This document shows, one piece after another, positions 32,714-40,999 of a DNA stretch of 64,000 nucleotides (positions are counted from its first letter, which is position 1; each line of letters opens with the position of its first letter). Made by a program: the position numbers and the translations under genes. This DNA comes from Streptomyces luteolus. GTDB taxonomy: Bacteria > Actinomycetota > Actinomycetes > Streptomycetales > Streptomycetaceae. The stretch spans positions 217,332 to 281,331 of the forward strand of contig NZ_JASCIS010000005.1 in assembly GCF_029968015.1 (NCBI RefSeq), written 5' to 3'. Under the pieces are notes generated by a model. That model was given only the letters and a program-made list of their open reading frames with translations. It had not been told where the DNA came from and searched no databases.

Positions 32714-32761
32714 GACCCCGGATGTTACCCGTGGGTATCTTCTGCGGCCGGGGACGCCCCG

Positions 32762-32775
32762 GTGACGTACGTCAC
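32762..32775. promoter_or_regulatory. 14-bp palindrome GTGACGTACGTCAC
   Basis: A perfect palindrome in the 197-bp region between the divergent thioesterase and proline-rich membrane protein. It is an operator candidate for either gene; it resembles CRP/FNR-type half-sites only loosely. Confidence 0.4.
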
Positions 32776-32910
32776 GCAGCCCTGAACCGACCCGGACCGG
32801 TACCCATATGCGCAGGTCACCCCCTTTGCCCGAGCCCTCGGGCGGCCCGCAGGTCACAATTGGGGGCGCGCGTGGCAGGCGGGCCCGCGGCACCTCTATC
32901 GTTACGGGCC

Positions 32911-34044
32911 ATGTGGCCAGGACAGCAGCCGCCCGGGGGCGAGCAGAACCCGCAGGACCCTGATCAGCAGCAGTACCAGCAGCCGGGGTACCCGCAGTCG
33001 GGACAACAGCAGCCCAACCCGTACGCGCAGCCGGGCTATCCGCAGCAGGCCACGCCTCCCGCGGGGGCGCCGATGCAGCCGGGCACTCCGCCCCCGCCGC
33101 CCGGTGCGCCCATGCAGCCCGGCACACCGCCGCCCGGCGCGTACCAGCAGCAGGGCGACTACCAGCAGCAGGGCGGACCGCACTGGAACGTGCCGACCAC
33201 TCCGCTCGGTGCGCCCCAACCCCCTGGCGGCGGCCGGAACAAGACGACCGTCACGGCGATCGTCGCGGCGACCGCGGTCGTGATCGCCGCCGGCGTGACG
33301 GGCTTCCTGGTCCTCGGCGGCAAGGACGAGAACACCAAGGACGAGTCCAAGGGCAGCGAGAAGAAGCCCACGTCCTCCGCCCCGGCCACGCCCAGCGAGG
33401 AGCCCTCGCCCACGGAGGAGGGCCGCGGCAACGGTCCGTCGGTCGAGCCGGTCATCGACGGCTGGCAGGTCGTGGTCAACCCCAAGCGCGGCACGGCCTT
33501 CGACGTACCCCCCGGCTGGGTCGTCAAGGAGCCGGACAGCCAGCTGAGTTACATCGACCAGAAGACCGATAAGCCGGTCACCACGATGACGGGCATCACG
33601 GAGTACAAGCCCGACTGGTGCCAGTACGACGACGACAACGACGGCGAGAAGGACAGCTGGAAGCTGGCCGCCGCGGGCACCAAGGGCGCCAACGGCGCGA
33701 AGAACACCGGCGAGGCCGCGCAGAACACCGTCGGCTGGTGGGTCTACGGCCCGTACACGCAGCCCAGCCAGAAGAACATCGGCCTGTCCAAGCCGTCCAA
33801 GTACAAGTCGAAGCTCACCGGCCTCGAGGGCAGCATCGCGTACGCCGAGTCGCAGGGCGTGCCGAAGTCCAAGAACCCGTGTGCCACCGAGGGCAAGGCC
33901 CTGTCGTTCGCCTTCAAGAACAAGGCCAACGACTTCGTGGTGTGGTCGCTCTTCGGCCCGAAGGACGTGAAGGACGAGCTCAGCGAGGCCACGATCAAGA
34001 AGATCCTCAGCTCGGTGCGGCTCGCGGGCATGCCGCGGAGCTGA
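32911..34044 (+). CDS. proline/glutamine-rich membrane-anchored extracytoplasmic protein
   Basis: 377 residues. The first 110 are a low-complexity P/Q/G/Y region (repeats of QPGYPQ and PGAPMQPGTP) facing the cytoplasm. One transmembrane helix follows (about 113-136, TTVTAIVAATAVVIAAGVTG), then a Lys/Glu/Ser linker and a soluble outer domain (about 180-377) with paired cysteines (PDWCQYDDD and NPCATEG). This build is common in streptomycetes and its function is unknown. ATG at 32911. The next gene, an MFS transporter, starts 55 bp later. Confidence 0.88.
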   Translation: MWPGQQPPGGEQNPQDPDQQQYQQPGYPQSGQQQPNPYAQPGYPQQATPPAGAPMQPGTPPPPPGAPMQPGTPPPGAYQQQGDYQQQGGPHWNVPTTPLGAPQPPGGGRNKTTVTAIVAATAVVIAAGVTGFLVLGGKDENTKDESKGSEKKPTSSAPATPSEEPSPTEEGRGNGPSVEPVIDGWQVVVNPKRGTAFDVPPGWVVKEPDSQLSYIDQKTDKPVTTMTGITEYKPDWCQYDDDNDGEKDSWKLAAAGTKGANGAKNTGEAAQNTVGWWVYGPYTQPSQKNIGLSKPSKYKSKLTGLEGSIAYAESQGVPKSKNPCATEGKALSFAFKNKANDFVVWSLFGPKDVKDELSEATIKKILSSVRLAGMPRS

Positions 34045-34099
34045 CCTCTTCCGCTGAAGCGGTTTGGCGGGCCAGGGGCGGTGCGGCGATAGTTCAGCG

Positions 34100-35407
34100 G
34101 TGGACAACGCCGTGACGCCCCGACTACGCCGCCCCGTCTGGGCCGGCCGCAACTACACCCTGCTGACCGCGGCCGCGGTCGTCACCAACCTGGGCAGCCA
34201 CGGCGCCCTGATCGCCGCGGCCTTCGCGGTCCTCGACGCCGGAGGCGACGGCGGTGACGTGGGGCTCGTCGCCATGGCCCGTACGATCCCGCTCGTCGTC
34301 TTCCTGCTCATCGGCGGCGCCGTCGCCGACCGGCTGCCGCGGCACCGTGTGATGGTCGCCGCCAACACCCTCAACTGCCTTTCCCAGGCGGCGTTCGCGG
34401 TCCTGGTCCTCGCCGGGGAACCGCAGCTGTGGCAGATGATGCTGCTCACCGCGCTCGGCGGTACGGGCCAGGCGTTCTTCAGCCCGGCCGCCGAGGGCAT
34501 GCTGCTCTCCAGCGTCACCGGGGACCAGGCGAGCCGCGCGTTCGCCCTCTTCCGGATGGCCATGCACGGCGCCGCGATCGGCGGAGCGGCGCTCGGCGGC
34601 GCCCTGATCGCGGCGATCGGGCCCGGTTGGGTGCTCGCCGTGGACGCGGTCGCGTTCGCGCTCGCCGGTGCGCTGCGCGCGTTCCTGCGGGTGACCGACG
34701 TGCCCGAGCGCGCGCCCGGCGGCGGGATGCTCGCCGATCTGCGGGACGGCTGGCGGGAGGTGATCGGCCGCCCCTGGCTGTGGACGATCGTCGTCCAGTT
34801 CTCCGTGGTGGTGGCGGTGATCGGCGCTGCCGAGGCGGTCTACGGCCCGCTGGTCGCCCGGGACTCGCTCGGGGGTGCGGCGCCCTGGGGCCTCGCCCTG
34901 AGCGCGTTCGGCGTGGGCACCATCGCGGGCGCGTTCCTGATGATGCGGTGGAAGCCGCGGCGGCTGCTGCTCGCCGGTTCGCTGTGCGTGTTCCCGCTCG
35001 CGCTGCCTTCGGCGGCGCTGGCGGTGCCGGTCCAACTCCCGCTGCTCGCCGCCGCGATGTTCGTCAGCGGCGTCGCCATCGAGGTGTTCGGCGTCTCGTG
35101 GATGACGGCCCTGCACCAGGAGATCCCCGAGGACAAGTTCTCCCGGGTCTCCGCGTACGACTGGTTCGGCTCCGTCTCCCTCGTCCCCCTGGCCACCGCG
35201 CTCGCGGGCCCGGCCGAGACGGCCTTCGGCCGGGGCACCGCGCTGTGGGGCTGCGCGCTGCTCGTCGTGCTGATGACGGCGGCGGTCCTGTGCGTCCCGG
35301 ACGTACGCCGCCTCACGCGGCGCACCGAGGAGAGGGTGGCGGGCTCCGGTCCGGCCGGGACGGAGGTCTCAGCCGACGCTGAAGGTGCCGCCGGGCGGCT
35401 CGGGTGA
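34100..35407 (+). CDS. MFS transporter
   Basis: 435 residues with 12 hydrophobic helices. The loop after helix 2 reads GGAVADRLPRHRVMVAANT, the usual G-x3-D-R motif of the major facilitator superfamily. Overall it resembles drug/metabolite efflux permeases of the enterobactin-exporter type. GTG at 34100. Its end overlaps the convergent spermidine synthase-like gene by 39 bp (35369-35407). The substrate is unknown. Confidence 0.9.
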   Translation: MDNAVTPRLRRPVWAGRNYTLLTAAAVVTNLGSHGALIAAAFAVLDAGGDGGDVGLVAMARTIPLVVFLLIGGAVADRLPRHRVMVAANTLNCLSQAAFAVLVLAGEPQLWQMMLLTALGGTGQAFFSPAAEGMLLSSVTGDQASRAFALFRMAMHGAAIGGAALGGALIAAIGPGWVLAVDAVAFALAGALRAFLRVTDVPERAPGGGMLADLRDGWREVIGRPWLWTIVVQFSVVVAVIGAAEAVYGPLVARDSLGGAAPWGLALSAFGVGTIAGAFLMMRWKPRRLLLAGSLCVFPLALPSAALAVPVQLPLLAAAMFVSGVAIEVFGVSWMTALHQEIPEDKFSRVSAYDWFGSVSLVPLATALAGPAETAFGRGTALWGCALLVVLMTAAVLCVPDVRRLTRRTEERVAGSGPAGTEVSADAEGAAGRLG

Positions 35408-36235
35408 GGCCACGGCGTCCTGCTCGGCCACGGGGCGCGCGTCCCCGACGAACCGCCGCAGCGCCGCGCCGCTGGTGACACGCGCCGGGAACACGTCACC
35501 GGCGGTACGCCGCGCGAGGGCGGCGGTGTCCGGTTCGCGGTGCGCGGCGACGAGAACCGCGTTGCCGAAGCGCCGACCGCGCAGCACGGCGGGTTCGGCG
35601 ATGAGCAGCAGCTCCTCGAACACCGCCCGGAACGTGGCGAGTTGGGAGCGCAGGAAGGTGAACGGGGCGCTGTCGGGGAGGTTGGCGAGGTAGATCCCGC
35701 CGGGCCGAAGCACGCGCTCGGCCTGGCGCGCGTAGTCGAGGGTGGTCAGGTGCGCGGGCACCCGCGAGCCGCCGAAGACGTCCCCGACGACGATGTCCGC
35801 GCTGTCGTCCGGCGCCGCCTCCAGCCAGGCGCGGGCGTCGGCGCGATGCGTACGGATCCCGGAGCCCGCGGGCACCGGCAGCACTTCGTCGATCAGCCGG
35901 GCCAGACCCCGGTCGGCCTCGACGACGTCCTGCGCCGAACCGGGCCGGGTCGCGGCGAGGTAGCGTGGCAGCGTGAGGGCACCCCCGCCGAGGTGCACGA
36001 CATCGAGGGGCCGCCCCTCGTCCGCGGCGAGATCGAGTACGTGCGCGAGCCTGCGGGCGTACTCGAACTCCAGGTACGTGGGCTCGTCCAGATCCACGTA
36101 CGACTGCGGCGCACCGTCGACGGTCAGCAGCCAGGCCCGAGGGCGGTCGACGTCCGGCAGCAGCTTGGCGGTGCCGTGGTCCACGGGGCGGGTGACGGGG
36201 ATCGGCTCGTCCGCCGGGGGTGTCGATGCGTCCAC
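35369..36235 (-). CDS. spermidine synthase-like methyltransferase-fold protein
   Basis: 288 residues. A Rossmann SAM-binding core: VVHLGGGALTLPRYLA (motif I), DVVEADRGLARLID (acidic loop), RAWL...DIVVGDVFGG and RVLRPGGIYLANLPD. It is shorter than classical spermidine synthases and lacks a clear putrescine site, as in the 'fused MFS/spermidine synthase' relatives. GTG at 36235. It overlaps the end of the convergent MFS gene. Polyamine synthesis is possible but not assured. Confidence 0.85.
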   Translation of the reverse strand: MDASTPPADEPIPVTRPVDHGTAKLLPDVDRPRAWLLTVDGAPQSYVDLDEPTYLEFEYARRLAHVLDLAADEGRPLDVVHLGGGALTLPRYLAATRPGSAQDVVEADRGLARLIDEVLPVPAGSGIRTHRADARAWLEAAPDDSADIVVGDVFGGSRVPAHLTTLDYARQAERVLRPGGIYLANLPDSAPFTFLRSQLATFRAVFEELLLIAEPAVLRGRRFGNAVLVAAHREPDTAALARRTAGDVFPARVTSGAALRRFVGDARPVAEQDAVASPEPPGGTFSVG

Positions 36236-36278
36236 GGGGTCATTGTGCCGGGGGCCGAGGAGGCCATTTCCCCTCCCC

Positions 36279-36367
36279 GCTCAAAATTGAGCCCCTCCGG
36301 CGATTGAGGAGCGGGGGTCCGGGGCGGAGCCCCCGAAGCTCCGCAGGATTTCGGGAAGGGGCAGGGA
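36279..36367. repeat. dispersed composite repeat, inverted copy
   Basis: Begins with the palindrome GCTCAAAATTGAGC (36279-36292), then the core AGCCCCTCCGGCGATTGAGG (36290-36311), a GGGGC...GCCCC hairpin and the block AGGATTTCGGGAAGGGGCAG. It matches the copies at 24186-24276 and 24414-24475. It lies just after the patatin stop codon (36373, minus strand), where it could terminate transcription. Confidence 0.75.
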
Positions 36368-36372
36368 GGGGA

Positions 36373-37215
36373 TCAACTCAGCCACACCCGCTCCACCTCC
36401 CCCACACAAGAACCCGCCTGCGCCAACCCCGCCCGCGCCGCAGGCGCCCTGCGGGCCGGGTCCAGGGTCCGGCGCCCGAACGCACGGCGCGCCTCCGCGT
36501 TCGGCGTGATCACCGACACCTGCGCACCCCCCGCTGCCAAACGGTCCGCCTGACGCCGCGGCGAGGGCAACGGCCCGCCTCCGGCCGGCTGCGGGGCGAG
36601 GATCACCACCCGCGCGTACCCGGCGGCCAACTGCACGTTGGCGCAGGAGTGGATCCCGCCGTCGATCCACTTGCGCCCCTCGATCGTGACGGCAGGCCAC
36701 ACCCCGGGCACCGCACAGCTCGCCGCGACGGCGTCCACGACCGGCACCCCGCTGGACGCGTCGAAGGCGCGCAACTCCCCGGTGGCCGCGTCGACCGCGG
36801 TGACGAGCAGACGCCGCTCGGGCCAGCTGTGGGAGACGAGGCGCCGCGCGATCACCTCGCGCCGCGACGCCTCGTCCCCCGTATCGGCGGCCACGGCGAG
36901 CGCGCCGAGCTTCCTGCCGTACGCCTCCGGGGTGCGTGAACCGAGTACGGCGCGGGCGTACTTGAGGACGAGCCCCGCGCCCAGCTGGCCGGGGATCTCC
37001 CCTGCGGGATCGGCGAGTTGGCGCTCGTACAGCTCGGGCAGCGTCAGCTTGCCGGAGGTGAGCTGGGCGCCGACGACGGACCCTGCGGAGGAGCCGACGA
37101 CCAGGTCGGCGTCGCTGAGGTCCACGCCCGCCTCGGCGAGGCCGTGGAGCACGCCGATCTCCCAGCCGACGCCGGTGAGTCCACCCGCTCCGAGCACCAG
37201 TGCCGTCCGCGCCAT
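36373..37215 (-). CDS. patatin-like phospholipase
   Basis: 280 residues. Oxyanion loop GAGGLTGVGW (10-19), nucleophile GSSAG with Ser43, and the catalytic Asp in KWIDGGIHSCANV. The Ser-Asp dyad of patatin lipases is complete. No signal peptide, so it acts inside the cell or is exported by another route. ATG at 37215; the upstream 100 bp contain short CGTACCGC repeats. Substrates would be phospholipids or acylglycerols. Confidence 0.93.
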   Translation of the reverse strand: MARTALVLGAGGLTGVGWEIGVLHGLAEAGVDLSDADLVVGSSAGSVVGAQLTSGKLTLPELYERQLADPAGEIPGQLGAGLVLKYARAVLGSRTPEAYGRKLGALAVAADTGDEASRREVIARRLVSHSWPERRLLVTAVDAATGELRAFDASSGVPVVDAVAASCAVPGVWPAVTIEGRKWIDGGIHSCANVQLAAGYARVVILAPQPAGGGPLPSPRRQADRLAAGGAQVSVITPNAEARRAFGRRTLDPARRAPAARAGLAQAGSCVGEVERVWLS

Positions 37216-37323
37216 GACCGCCGCCCCTCCGCCGTACCGCCGTACCGCCGTGACCGCCGTGCCGGTGCACGGCTCGCAGGGGCAGCAGTGTGGCGCACGG
37301 CGCCGCGCCAGGTCGCACCGGGA

Positions 37324-38139
37324 TCAGGCTCCGACGTTCTTGAGCGCCTCCCGCACCGACAGCGGCGCGAGCCGGTCGGCGTGGTCGGCGACGAAGGCAC
37401 GGACGGCGTCCGGGTCCGTCTTCGCGTACTCCCGCAGGCACCAGCCGACCGCCTTGCGGATGAAGAGGTCGGGGTGGCCGGACTGGCGCAGGCAGTAGCC
37501 GAAGAGGCGTCCGGTGTCGGTGGCGTCCTTGAAGCGCAGCTGGTGCAGGAGTGCCGTACGGGCCACCCACCGGTCGTCGTCCTCGATCCAGCAGTCCATG
37601 TCCCGCCCGAGCCCCGGGTCGGCCGCGACGAGCCCGCCCACCACATGCGCGGCGAGGAGGTCCACGGTGTCCCACCACGGGAGGGTCGTCACGAGATGCC
37701 GGGCGACGGGCAGGAACGCGGACGAGCAGGCGCTCACGTACCGCCGCAGGTAGTCCACGGCGAAGTAGTGGTACTCCCGTTCCGGCAGCCGCCAGCAGCG
37801 CAGCGCGACCGCCGCGCAGTCCGCCTCGTCCGGCCGTGGCAGCCCGGCGAGCACAGCGCGGGACAGGGCGCGCCGCTCGGTCGACATGATCCCGAGGAAC
37901 GGCGCGACGCCCTTCATGTACGCGGCCATCTCCACGGCACGCTCCGCGTCGGCGCCCCCGGGGTAGGTGACGACCAGTCGCGCGAGCATCTCGTCGGCGA
38001 GCTCACTGGCGGGAACCGCGGGCGCCCCGGGGGACGTGGCGGACTCGGCGAACTCGGCGAACTCGGCGAACTCGGCAAACTCGGCGAACTCGGCAAACTC
38101 GGCGAACTCGGCGGAGCCGGACGGCACTGTGGCGCACAT
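37324..38139 (-). CDS. AlkD-like DNA alkylation repair protein with (EFA)7 N-terminus
   Basis: 271 residues. The HEAT-repeat glycosylase fold is recognised by MAAYMKGVAPFLGI, WRLPEREYHYFAVDYLRRYV, LPWWDTVDLLAAHVVGGLV and IRKAVGWCLREYAKTDP. The WWDTVD segment carries the key Trp/Asp of AlkD enzymes, which remove alkylated bases without base flipping. Residues 11-31 are seven copies of Glu-Phe-Ala made by a 9-bp repeat, an addition not seen in the family. ATG at 38139. Confidence 0.9.
   Translation of the reverse strand: MCATVPSGSAEFAEFAEFAEFAEFAEFAEFAESATSPGAPAVPASELADEMLARLVVTYPGGADAERAVEMAAYMKGVAPFLGIMSTERRALSRAVLAGLPRPDEADCAAVALRCWRLPEREYHYFAVDYLRRYVSACSSAFLPVARHLVTTLPWWDTVDLLAAHVVGGLVAADPGLGRDMDCWIEDDDRWVARTALLHQLRFKDATDTGRLFGYCLRQSGHPDLFIRKAVGWCLREYAKTDPDAVRAFVADHADRLAPLSVREALKNVGA
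38047..38109. repeat. 9-bp tandem repeat encoding (EFA)7
   Basis: Seven direct copies of GGCGAACTC, with two carrying GGCAAACTC, at the 5' end of the AlkD-like gene. Each adds Glu-Phe-Ala. Slippage would change length without a frameshift. Confidence 0.95.
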
Positions 38140-38188
38140 GAGACGCACGATACGGCGATCACACATATGTGTCGGTTAGTCTCCCCGG

Positions 38189-38917
38189 ATGTTCGATCCC
38201 GTGCCGCGGCCCGCGGCCGCCGCCCCCGAGGCCTTCGCCGTGCGCCTCGGCCGCGCGCTGCTCGCCCCGTGGTCCCGGTTCGCCCTGCTCGTCGTGTTGC
38301 TCGCGGCGGCCGGCACGAGCGTTCTCGTTCTTGAACCGCAGCGGCTCATCGCGGACGGCTGGCCGGTGCGGCTGAACGGCGCGACGGCGGTGGTCGTCTT
38401 CGCGGTCGCGTACGGACTGTGCACCGCCGCGTTCGTGCCCCGGCCGCTGCTCAACCTGGCGGCGGGTGCCCTGTTCGGTACGCAGGCGGGGCTTGCCGGG
38501 GCGATCGCGGGCACGGTCATCGGCGCGGGTATCGCCTTCGGCCTCGGCCGGGTGCTCGGCCAGGACGCCCTGCGACCGCTGTTGCGCGGCCGCGTCGCGC
38601 ACGCGGTGGACGGCCAGCTCAGCAGGCACGGCTTCCGCTCGATACTGGCGGCGCGGCTCTTTCCCGGGGTGCCGTTCTGGGCCTCCAACTACTGCGCGGC
38701 GATCTCCCGGATGGGCTGGTTCCCGTTCCTCCTCGCCACCGGCCTCGGCTCGATCCCGAACACGGCGGCGTACGTGGTGGCGGGCAGCCGCGCGAGTACG
38801 CCGACCTCCCCCGCCTTCCTCGTCGCGATGGGCTTCATCGCCCTGTCCGGTCTCGCCGCGGCGATCGTCGCCTGGTGCAAGCGCCACAAGCTGCGCGGCG
38901 ACAGCGCCGCGGGGTGA
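38189..38917 (+). CDS. TVP38/TMEM64 family membrane protein
   Basis: 242 residues, about six helices. The family (VTT/DedA-related) core reads FVPRPLLNLAAGALFGTQAGLAGAIAGTVIGAGIAFGLGR, with the later RLFPGVPFWASNYCAAISRMGW. Members are lipid scramblases or carrier transporters. ATG at 38189, 49 bp from the divergent AlkD gene. A DedA protein with a related fold is encoded at 31422-32123. Confidence 0.9.
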   Translation: MFDPVPRPAAAAPEAFAVRLGRALLAPWSRFALLVVLLAAAGTSVLVLEPQRLIADGWPVRLNGATAVVVFAVAYGLCTAAFVPRPLLNLAAGALFGTQAGLAGAIAGTVIGAGIAFGLGRVLGQDALRPLLRGRVAHAVDGQLSRHGFRSILAARLFPGVPFWASNYCAAISRMGWFPFLLATGLGSIPNTAAYVVAGSRASTPTSPAFLVAMGFIALSGLAAAIVAWCKRHKLRGDSAAG

Positions 38918-39063
38918 CGGCCGACCGCGCCCCCGGCGCTTGACCGTCACAACCCCTGGGCGAGCCCCCGAACGGCTGCCGCTACGCTTCCCCTGAACAA
39001 CGGCGACGATCACAGAGCCAGATGCCTAAGCCGACACCTCGACCGTCCATCCACTCAGGGGTC

Positions 39064-39087
39064 CTGACCTGCCAGTTCGCTGGTCAG
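39064..39087 (+). promoter_or_regulatory. 5'-leader hairpin with TTCG tetraloop before uppP
   Basis: CCAG-TTCG-CTGG forms a small stem with the very stable UUCG loop and extends through CTGA/TCAG with a 4-nt bulge. It ends 34 bp before the uppP ATG. It may stabilise the leader or affect translation. Confidence 0.35.
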
Positions 39088-39121
39088 TCCATGATCAGTA
39101 CGCGAATGGCCTAGCACCCAC

Positions 39122-39994
39122 ATGTCTTGGTTCGAATCCTTCATCCTCGGACTCGTGCAGGGGCTCACCGAGTTCCTCCCCATCTCATCCAGCGCCCATC
39201 TGCGGCTCACGGCGGCCTTCGCGGGCTGGCACGACCCGGGCGCCGCGTTCACGGCCATCACGCAGATCGGCACGGAGACCGCGGTCCTCATCTACTTCCG
39301 CAAGGACATCGTCAGGATCGTCTCGGCCTGGTTCCGCTCGCTCACCGACAAGGAGATGCGCGGCGACCACGACGCCCAGATGGGCTGGCTGGTGATCGTC
39401 GGCTCGATCCCGATCGGCGTCCTCGGCCTCACCCTCAAGGAACAGATCGAGGGCCCGTTCCGCGATCTGCGGCTGATCGCGACCATGCTGATCGTCGTCG
39501 GCATCGTCATCGGCATCGCCGACCGCGTCGCCGCGCGCGACGAAGCGGGCGGCCGCCACCGCGCCACCCGCGAGCGCAAGACCCTCAGGGAACTCGGCGT
39601 ACGCGACGGCCTGATCTTCGGCGTCTGCCAGGCCATGGCCCTGATCCCCGGCGTCTCCCGCTCCGGCGCGACCATCAGCGGCGGCCTGTTCATGGGCTAC
39701 ACCCGTGAGGCGGCGGCCCGGTACTCCTTCCTGCTCGCCATCCCGGCGGTGCTCGCCTCGGGGGCGTACGAGCTGAAGGACGCGGGTGAGGGCCATGTCT
39801 CCTGGGGGCCGACGATCTTCGCGACGATCATCGCCTTCATCGTGGGCTACGCGGTGATCGCCTGGTTCATGAAGTTCATCACCACGAAGTCCTTCATGCC
39901 CTTCGTCTACTACCGCGTCGTCCTCGGCATCGCCCTGTTCATCCTCGTGGGCATGGGTGTGCTGAGCCCGCACGCGGGAGAGTCCGCGGGCTGA
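39122..39994 (+). CDS. uppP: undecaprenyl-diphosphatase
   Basis: 290 residues with about eight membrane helices. Both BacA/UppP motifs are intact: QGLTEFLPISSSAHL (near residue 15) and PGVSRSGATISGG (about 180). It dephosphorylates undecaprenyl pyrophosphate so the lipid carrier can be reused in cell-wall synthesis, and overproduction gives bacitracin resistance. ATG at 39122 has no clear Shine-Dalgarno; a hairpin lies in the leader. No operon partner is adjacent. Confidence 0.97.
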   Translation: MSWFESFILGLVQGLTEFLPISSSAHLRLTAAFAGWHDPGAAFTAITQIGTETAVLIYFRKDIVRIVSAWFRSLTDKEMRGDHDAQMGWLVIVGSIPIGVLGLTLKEQIEGPFRDLRLIATMLIVVGIVIGIADRVAARDEAGGRHRATRERKTLRELGVRDGLIFGVCQAMALIPGVSRSGATISGGLFMGYTREAAARYSFLLAIPAVLASGAYELKDAGEGHVSWGPTIFATIIAFIVGYAVIAWFMKFITTKSFMPFVYYRVVLGIALFILVGMGVLSPHAGESAG

Positions 39995-40030
39995 CACCCC
40001 TGATCGTCGGCACCGCTCAGGAGCGGGACT

Positions 40031-40231
40031 TCAGCTCTGCGGCGGGCCTTCCTGCCCCCTGTCCTGGTCCGAGCCCATCTGTCCCCTGAGCTTTTCCTGG
40101 GCGGTGTCGACCTGGCTGCTGTACTTGCCCTGGGTCTTCTCGTCGACGTAGTCACCGGCCTTGTCGACGCCCTTGCCGGCCTGGTCCTCGTGGCCCTTGA
40201 GCATCTGCTTGAGCTTGTCCATCACAGACAT
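40031..40231 (-). CDS. MT0933-type antitoxin-like small protein
   Basis: 66 residues: MSVMDKLKQMLKGHEDQAGK, then a VDKAGDYVDEKTQGKYSSQV block that matches the MT0933/Rv0909 antitoxin family, and a Gln/Asp-rich tail. In mycobacteria the relative pairs with a toxin; here no toxin gene is beside it. Such lone copies are common in streptomycetes, so a stress or general role is as likely. ATG at 40231 follows AGGAAGGG. Confidence 0.85.
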   Translation of the reverse strand: MSVMDKLKQMLKGHEDQAGKGVDKAGDYVDEKTQGKYSSQVDTAQEKLRGQMGSDQDRGQEGPPQS

Positions 40232-40397
40232 GGCAGCCCTTCCTGCTTGGCTTTCTCGGGTCCCTCCAGCATCGCGGACCTGTGCTCGGGGTGCATCCGC
40301 TGACGCGATACACCGGCTCCGCCGCAGCTCAGGGGCGCTGGTCAGGCGGTGCGAAATCCAGCTGCCCGGTGCCCGCACCTGTCCGTAGCGTGCGGCC

Positions 40398-40685
40398 ATG
40401 AGAATCATGCGGAGCCATCTCATCTGCCTCGGCTGCCGGCACGCGTTCAAGAAGGCGTCTCCGGTGCCGGTTCCCTGCCCCACCTGCCGGGTGCCGATGA
40501 TCGACGCCGGTGAGCAGCTGGCCGTACCGCCGCGTCGGGACCTGGACGGCTGGTACGCGAACGCCAAGAGGTCGCCGACCGGACCGGCCGTCCCCTCGCG
40601 GAAGTTCTCGCCGACCCCGACCCCTGGACCGAAGAAGGGCAAGGGTGAACACCGGCGACTTCCACGCATATTGCCGTGGGTGTGA
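40398..40685 (+). CDS. small zinc-ribbon-like protein
   Basis: 95 residues. Two cysteine pairs, LICLGCRHAF and VPCPTCRVPM, make a four-Cys zinc ribbon at the N-terminus (about 10-34), followed by a basic, Pro/Lys-rich tail. ATG at 40398, with ATG at 40407 as an alternative start. Possibly nucleic acid binding; the exact family is not recognised. Confidence 0.65.
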   Translation: MRIMRSHLICLGCRHAFKKASPVPVPCPTCRVPMIDAGEQLAVPPRRDLDGWYANAKRSPTGPAVPSRKFSPTPTPGPKKGKGEHRRLPRILPWV

Positions 40686-40752
40686 CCGGATAGGCACAGA
40701 AGTCGCGCTCAGGGCACGGTCGTTGTCATACCCAGGCCCTAGACTCTTTCAC

Positions 40753-40929
40753 ATGATCGCCACTTCGCCCGATGGTGCCCCGTGGTCCGCCGACCAGTTG
40801 AACGAGCGGATACGCGGCCTGATGCTCTGCTCCGGCGGGCGGTTGAGCGATGAACAGCGTGCTGAGTACCAGGTCCTCGTGGTCGCCTGGTCAGCGGCCA
40901 TTCGTGAAGAGGTAGTGAAGGTGGCCTGA
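40753..40929 (+). CDS. small conserved protein, 58 residues, paralogue of 7907-8086
   Basis: Starts MIATSPDGAPWSADQLNERI. The C-terminal 42 residues align gap-free with the small protein at 7907-8086 (shared GRLS, R..Y..LVV.W and AA.R). Soluble, helical, charged. It sits between the zinc-ribbon gene and a SnoaL-like gene, all on the plus strand. Function unknown. Confidence 0.75.
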   Translation: MIATSPDGAPWSADQLNERIRGLMLCSGGRLSDEQRAEYQVLVVAWSAAIREEVVKVA

Positions 40930-40999
40930 CCGGCAGGCGACCAGCGCCGGTCCGCGCACGCCCCTTGGCCTGGCGGCTCCGGGCGACAACACTGAATCG

